This document shows, piece after piece, positions 61,090 to 64,000 of a DNA stretch of 64,000 nt. The stretch's first letter is position 1, and each line of letters starts with the position of its first letter. Location: NCBI RefSeq assembly GCF_000193495.2, contig NZ_AP023410.1:434001-498000 (forward strand), read 5' to 3'. The notes beneath the pieces were generated by a model. It saw only the letters and a list, made by a program, of their open reading frames with translations. It was not told the origin of the DNA and did no database searches. The position numbers and the translations under genes were made by a program. The DNA comes from Acetobacter aceti NBRC 14818. GTDB taxonomy: Bacteria; Pseudomonadota; Alphaproteobacteria; Acetobacterales; Acetobacteraceae.

Positions 61090-61971
61090 TCAATCTGGGC
61101 TTCCCAATGCGTCACGCAGGGATGTTGTGAACTGTCCCGGCGCGAGCGGCTTGGGCTGGGTCGGGGCAGGGGCCCAGGCGCTCATCACCGCCAGATGGAG
61201 GGGAAGGGACAGAATCCCTTCCTCATCTCCGCATTTCTCTGCCAGCCCTTCGAGCGCGGCGGGAAAAAGCGCCGGGTCGGGAATACGCCGGTCCCGCAGC
61301 GTCAGGGCGTTGGTCTCCCCCGCCGCCCTCAGGTCCCGAAACAGCGCCAGTCCTGAACGGTAACGGATATCCATCACGTCCGCGTCCACAACAGGCAGGG
61401 CAAATCCCGCTCGTTGAAGCAGGGACGCGCAGTCTCGCAGCGTCGGAAAAGGCGAGACATGAGGTGAAACACCGCCGCTCAGAGCCAGTTCCGCTTCCTC
61501 GAACCCCGCACGCAAGGGGGCGAGCGTTGGCAGCACAGGCATGCTGGCCAGAAAAAGACCGTCCGGCTTCAGGATTTTCCTGATCTGAAGGAGTGCGCCG
61601 GGCAGATCGTTCACCCAGTGCAGCGAAAGGCTGGCGATCACCAGATCGAAGCTGTTCTCGGCAAAAGGGAGAAATTCCTCATCGGCACAGACTGTCAGCG
61701 TGCCGGTTCTGTCCCTGACATGACGCGCCATACGAGGCGACAGGTCACTGCTGACAACCTCAATTCCCCGCATCTGTAGGCTGGACGCCGTCGCACCTCG
61801 GCCACCGATATCGAGCGCCAGCGGGAAGGAGCGTGTCAGATCGTCCAGCCGCTCAATCAGACGGTCAGCGGCTTCTTCCAGAATGGCGGAAACATCATCA
61901 AGAGTGTTCGCTGCACGATCCCGATGCAGTCTGACTGTATGGCGGTCGAAGATGGCATGGTGATGTTCCAT
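61090..61971 (-). CDS. Methyltransferase-fold protein, NDUFAF5/BioC-like
   Basis: 293 residues from ATG 61971 (frame open to 62043). IFDRHTVRLHRDRAA, then LALDIGGRGATASSLQMRGI (SAM motif), FDLVIASLSLHWVNDLPGAL and SLLQRAGFALPVVDADVMDI match the family around human NDUFAF5, a complex I assembly factor, and its alphaproteobacterial homologues; BioC is the nearest alternative. The nearby comF gene agrees with a conserved alphaproteobacterial cluster. A role on complex I or on a ribosomal or metabolic protein is inference. Confidence 0.75.
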   Translation of the reverse strand: MEHHHAIFDRHTVRLHRDRAANTLDDVSAILEEAADRLIERLDDLTRSFPLALDIGGRGATASSLQMRGIEVVSSDLSPRMARHVRDRTGTLTVCADEEFLPFAENSFDLVIASLSLHWVNDLPGALLQIRKILKPDGLFLASMPVLPTLAPLRAGFEEAELALSGGVSPHVSPFPTLRDCASLLQRAGFALPVVDADVMDIRYRSGLALFRDLRAAGETNALTLRDRRIPDPALFPAALEGLAEKCGDEEGILSLPLHLAVMSAWAPAPTQPKPLAPGQFTTSLRDALGSPD

Positions 61972-62107
61972 GCTGGAAATATGTGCGCCGGTCTTCTGTC
62001 TGTGCCAAGAGGAAAGCACAGGATGGAACGGTATATTCATCACAGTGACGGCAGATCAGGGCCAGTAAAGCGATGCCAGCAACCTCACATCAGCAGGTCG
62101 GTTCATC

Positions 62108-62908
62108 ATGACGCTTCTTACAGGGCGTTTTGGCAGGGCGATCAGAGCCACGGGCCGCTTTGCATTGGATCTCGTGCTGCCTCCTACCTGCTCATCCTGT
62201 GGCGAGGAAGTGGATCAGCCGCATTCACTCTGTCCGGCCTGCTTCGTCAGGATGCACCCGATCGGCGAGCCTCGCTGCGATCAGTGCGGGGTCCCGCTTC
62301 CCGCTTCTACCCATCTTGGACGGGATGCGCGTTGCGTCTCCTGTGAACTTCATCCTCCACCCTGGTCGAAAGCCCGGGCGGCCTATGTGTATGACGAGGG
62401 ATCACGCGACCTGATCCTGTCGCTGAAATATGCTGACCGCACCCAGAACGCCATCATTCTGGCGCGGCAGATGAACCGGGCCGGGCGAGATATTCTGGAG
62501 CGGGCGGACTGGCTGATCCCGGTTCCCGTTCACTGGCGCCGATTGCTTGAGCGGAAATACAATCAGGCAGCACTACTGGCCCGTGCGGTGAGCCGACTGT
62601 CATCCGTCCCCGTGTTCGTGGATGCTCTCCAGCGGCCTAGGGCCACCAGCCGTCTCGCCAGTTTTTCCGCCGAGGAGCGGGCGAAGGAAATGCAGGATGC
62701 TATCCGGATCAGACCACGAAACGCCGAGACGATCAGAGGGAAGCGCGTCGTGCTGGTGGATGACATTCTGACAACAGGCTCGACCGCGGCGGCCTGCACA
62801 CAGGCTCTTCTTTCTGCCGGAGTGGAAACTGTCTGTCTGCTGGCGGCGGCGCGGACCACGCCGGATACGCACGACGATATAAGTCGGCCAGACCTCTCGG
62901 AGGATTAG
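62108..62908 (+). CDS. comF: ComF family phosphoribosyltransferase-like protein
   Basis: 266 residues. The N-terminal zinc-binding cysteine sets CSSCGEE, CPACF, CDQCGVPL and CVSCELHPP are typical of double-zinc-ribbon ComF proteins. The C-terminal PRTase domain has KRVVLVDDILTTGSTAAACT, the PRPP loop. ComF is needed for DNA uptake in competent bacteria, where it helps handle incoming single strands; many non-competent species keep it. Divergent from the methyltransferase gene, followed by grx. Confidence 0.92.
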   Translation: MTLLTGRFGRAIRATGRFALDLVLPPTCSSCGEEVDQPHSLCPACFVRMHPIGEPRCDQCGVPLPASTHLGRDARCVSCELHPPPWSKARAAYVYDEGSRDLILSLKYADRTQNAIILARQMNRAGRDILERADWLIPVPVHWRRLLERKYNQAALLARAVSRLSSVPVFVDALQRPRATSRLASFSAEERAKEMQDAIRIRPRNAETIRGKRVVLVDDILTTGSTAAACTQALLSAGVETVCLLAAARTTPDTHDDISRPDLSED

Positions 62909-63049
62909 CGGACACAGACAGCTTCTCTAATGCCTCGTCAGAATGCTTTTCTGTATCGGCTTTCATATGACAGCGGGCAATGACACGCTATGATAGGGCA
63001 TATCGAAGCAGTGTCGGGCATGAGCCCGCCTCACAGTGACGGAATGCGA

Positions 63050-63310
63050 ATGCCAAAGATCGAGATCTACACCCAGCCTGGCTGCCCCTACTGCATTCGG
63101 GCCGTAGCGCTTCTTGAAAAGAAGAAGGTGCCTTTCACAGAGATAAATGCGCCGCATGGCACGCAGGAGCGTGTGGATTCACGGGAGCGCTCTGGCGGCA
63201 AGACCACGGTTCCGCAGATTTTTGTGGATGGAAAAGGCATTGGCGGCTGTGACGATCTGTTCGCTCTTGAACGGAGCGGAAGACTGGACGCCCTGTTACA
63301 GGCCGCCTGA
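63050..63310 (+). CDS. grxC: Glutaredoxin 3
   Basis: 86 residues from ATG 63050, with CGGA in front; ATG 63044 and 62990 are alternatives. IYTQPGCPYCIRAVALLEKK contains the CPYC active site; KTTVPQIFVDGKGIGGCDDL has the cis-proline and glutathione-binding Gly-Gly. It is a dithiol glutaredoxin, reducing protein disulfides with glutathione, in a conserved order with comF and DUF1178. Confidence 0.95.
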   Translation: MPKIEIYTQPGCPYCIRAVALLEKKKVPFTEINAPHGTQERVDSRERSGGKTTVPQIFVDGKGIGGCDDLFALERSGRLDALLQAA

Positions 63311-63318
63311 AACAGCCC

Positions 63319-63789
63319 ATGATCCACTATCAACTCCGCTGCGTCTCCGATCATGAATTCGAAGGATGGTTCAGGGATTCTTCCGCCTTCGAGGATCAGG
63401 CTGCGCACGGACTTCTTTCCTGTCCTTTTTGTGGAACGGCAAAAGTCGACAGGGCGCTGATGGCGCCTGCAGTGCGTTCATCGCGGCAAAAAAAGAATGA
63501 ACAACAGGAGCAGCCTGTCGCCGCTGCCGAAGTGCCTGCAACATCTGTTGCCGGGCAGGCTGGTATTCCCGATGCCCTACTGTCGGCACTTCAGAAAATG
63601 CGGCAGGAAGTGGAAAGCAAATGCGAGAATGTCGGCGACCGGTTTGCCGAGGAAGCCCTTCGCATCCATCATGGCGAGGCCGAAGAACGCGGTATTTATG
63701 GGTCCATGACCTCTGAAGACCATGAACGACTTGAGGATGAAGGCGTTTCAGTTCAAAGGCTTCCCTGGGTACAGCCTGCCGAGGGATAA
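63319..63789 (+). CDS. DUF1178 family protein
   Basis: 156 residues. MIHYQLRCVSDHEFEGWFRD and SCPFCGTAKVDRALMAPAV form a zinc-ribbon-like CxxC start; VGDRFAEEALRIHHGEAEER and EDHERLEDEGVSVQRLPWV are the conserved C-terminal blocks. The family is nearly restricted to Proteobacteria, commonly next to a glutaredoxin or carbon-nitrogen hydrolase, and has no known function. It starts 8 bases after grxC. Confidence 0.88.
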   Translation: MIHYQLRCVSDHEFEGWFRDSSAFEDQAAHGLLSCPFCGTAKVDRALMAPAVRSSRQKKNEQQEQPVAAAEVPATSVAGQAGIPDALLSALQKMRQEVESKCENVGDRFAEEALRIHHGEAEERGIYGSMTSEDHERLEDEGVSVQRLPWVQPAEG

Positions 63790-63842
63790 CCGTTCCGTTC
63801 ACTGGAACCGGTTGCCACCGGGTAACCGGAAGGATGAAATAC

Positions 63843-64000
63843 GTGACTGCTGATTTGCCGCCAGAAACTCCCGGTCGTTCATTATCCGCCATCACGGTTG
63901 GAAAAGCGGCTGTCCGGCTGATTCTCGCTGCTTTTGTAGGATTTGCCGCCCCTGCTGTAACGGCTTCCGTCCACGCGGCTGAACCATCAAGTGCCGCCAT
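63843..64000 (+). CDS. Start of an exported protein (partial)
   Basis: Only about 52 residues lie in the window. GTG 63843 has GGAAGG nine bases upstream; ATG 63834 abuts that site and is less likely. A charged start is followed by AVRLILAAFVGFAAPAVTA and a probable signal-peptidase site at VHAA-EP. The mature part is not seen, so the product cannot be named. Confidence 0.55.
   Translation, partial: MTADLPPETPGRSLSAITVGKAAVRLILAAFVGFAAPAVTASVHAAEPSSAA

Noticed and set aside
63371..64000. A long minus-strand frame to the end of the window
   Set aside because: It opposes DUF1178 and the following exported-protein start, both of which have proper ribosome sites and family or signal-peptide features.

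Overview
The window looks like chromosomal DNA of an acetic acid bacterium (Alphaproteobacteria, Acetobacteraceae), judged from gene content and order; I cannot place it to genus. The clues are the split alphaproteobacterial ATP synthase Fo operon with both b' and b subunits, a fused cysNC gene, the aminotransferase-hom-glpX-recJ cluster, Hint-domain surface proteins, an IS5/IS427-type insertion sequence and a ComF-glutaredoxin-DUF1178 cluster. Most of the window is GC-rich core genome. Two clearly AT-richer patches (about 12.5-15.3 kb and 30.4-34.1 kb) look acquired.

Layout. 1-1502: 5' part of secD (minus). 1.9-7.2 kb: a large repeat-rich Hint-domain protein and a two-domain glycosyltransferase, both minus; they share a recurrent accessory domain. 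7.5-12.5 kb: atpI-atpB-atpE-atpF'-atpF, followed with overlap by a DPM1/ArnC-like GT2 and an ArnT-like GT-C enzyme. 12.5-16.2 kb: accessory patch with an IS5-family element whose transposase is broken into three frames, a secreted beta-helix-like protein and a GINT1-N-like beta-propeller protein. 16.2-21.7 kb (minus): aminotransferase, hom, glpX, recJ. 21.8-30.4 kb: secreted GDSL esterase behind a perfect 35-bp tandem duplication, an ACS-type MFS carrier, a FUSC efflux protein, a TonB-dependent siderophore receptor with an upstream Fur-like palindrome, and a GPH sugar symporter.

30.4-34.1 kb is the most interesting stretch. A frameshifted DUF2809 remnant lies beside a single 1010-residue gene that fuses a reverse transcriptase (YVDD) to a C-terminal nitrilase-like domain. 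This is the architecture of defence-associated reverse transcriptases of the UG1/DRT type 1 kind.

34.1-45.9 kb: fetAB metal-export ABC transporter, an SDR dehydrogenase, a transglutaminase-like protein, an N-formylglutamate amidohydrolase-like protein coupled to aroE-coaE-dnaQ, an OmpR/EnvZ-type two-component system divergent from a secreted PRC-barrel protein, an MFS carrier, and lipB. 45.95 kb: tRNA-Leu(GAG). 46.3-54.9 kb: galU and a phosphohexomutase (sugar nucleotide precursors), DUF3553, moaA, an apparently catalytically dead RlaP-like nucleotidyltransferase, an AtzG/AtzE amidohydrolase pair, DUF4112, MarC, a UDG-like protein and a sirtuin. 55-60.2 kb: a GT-C membrane protein and the sulfate assimilation operon cysH-cysD-cysNC. 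60.4-64 kb: GST, an NDUFAF5-like methyltransferase-fold protein, comF, glutaredoxin, DUF1178 and the start of an exported protein.

Several genes could feed one another: galU and the phosphohexomutase supply sugar nucleotides; the GT2/GT-C pair, the second GT-C protein, the GT4 enzyme and the beta-helix/GINT1 patch point to surface-glycan diversity. These links are inference from content, not shown by the sequence.
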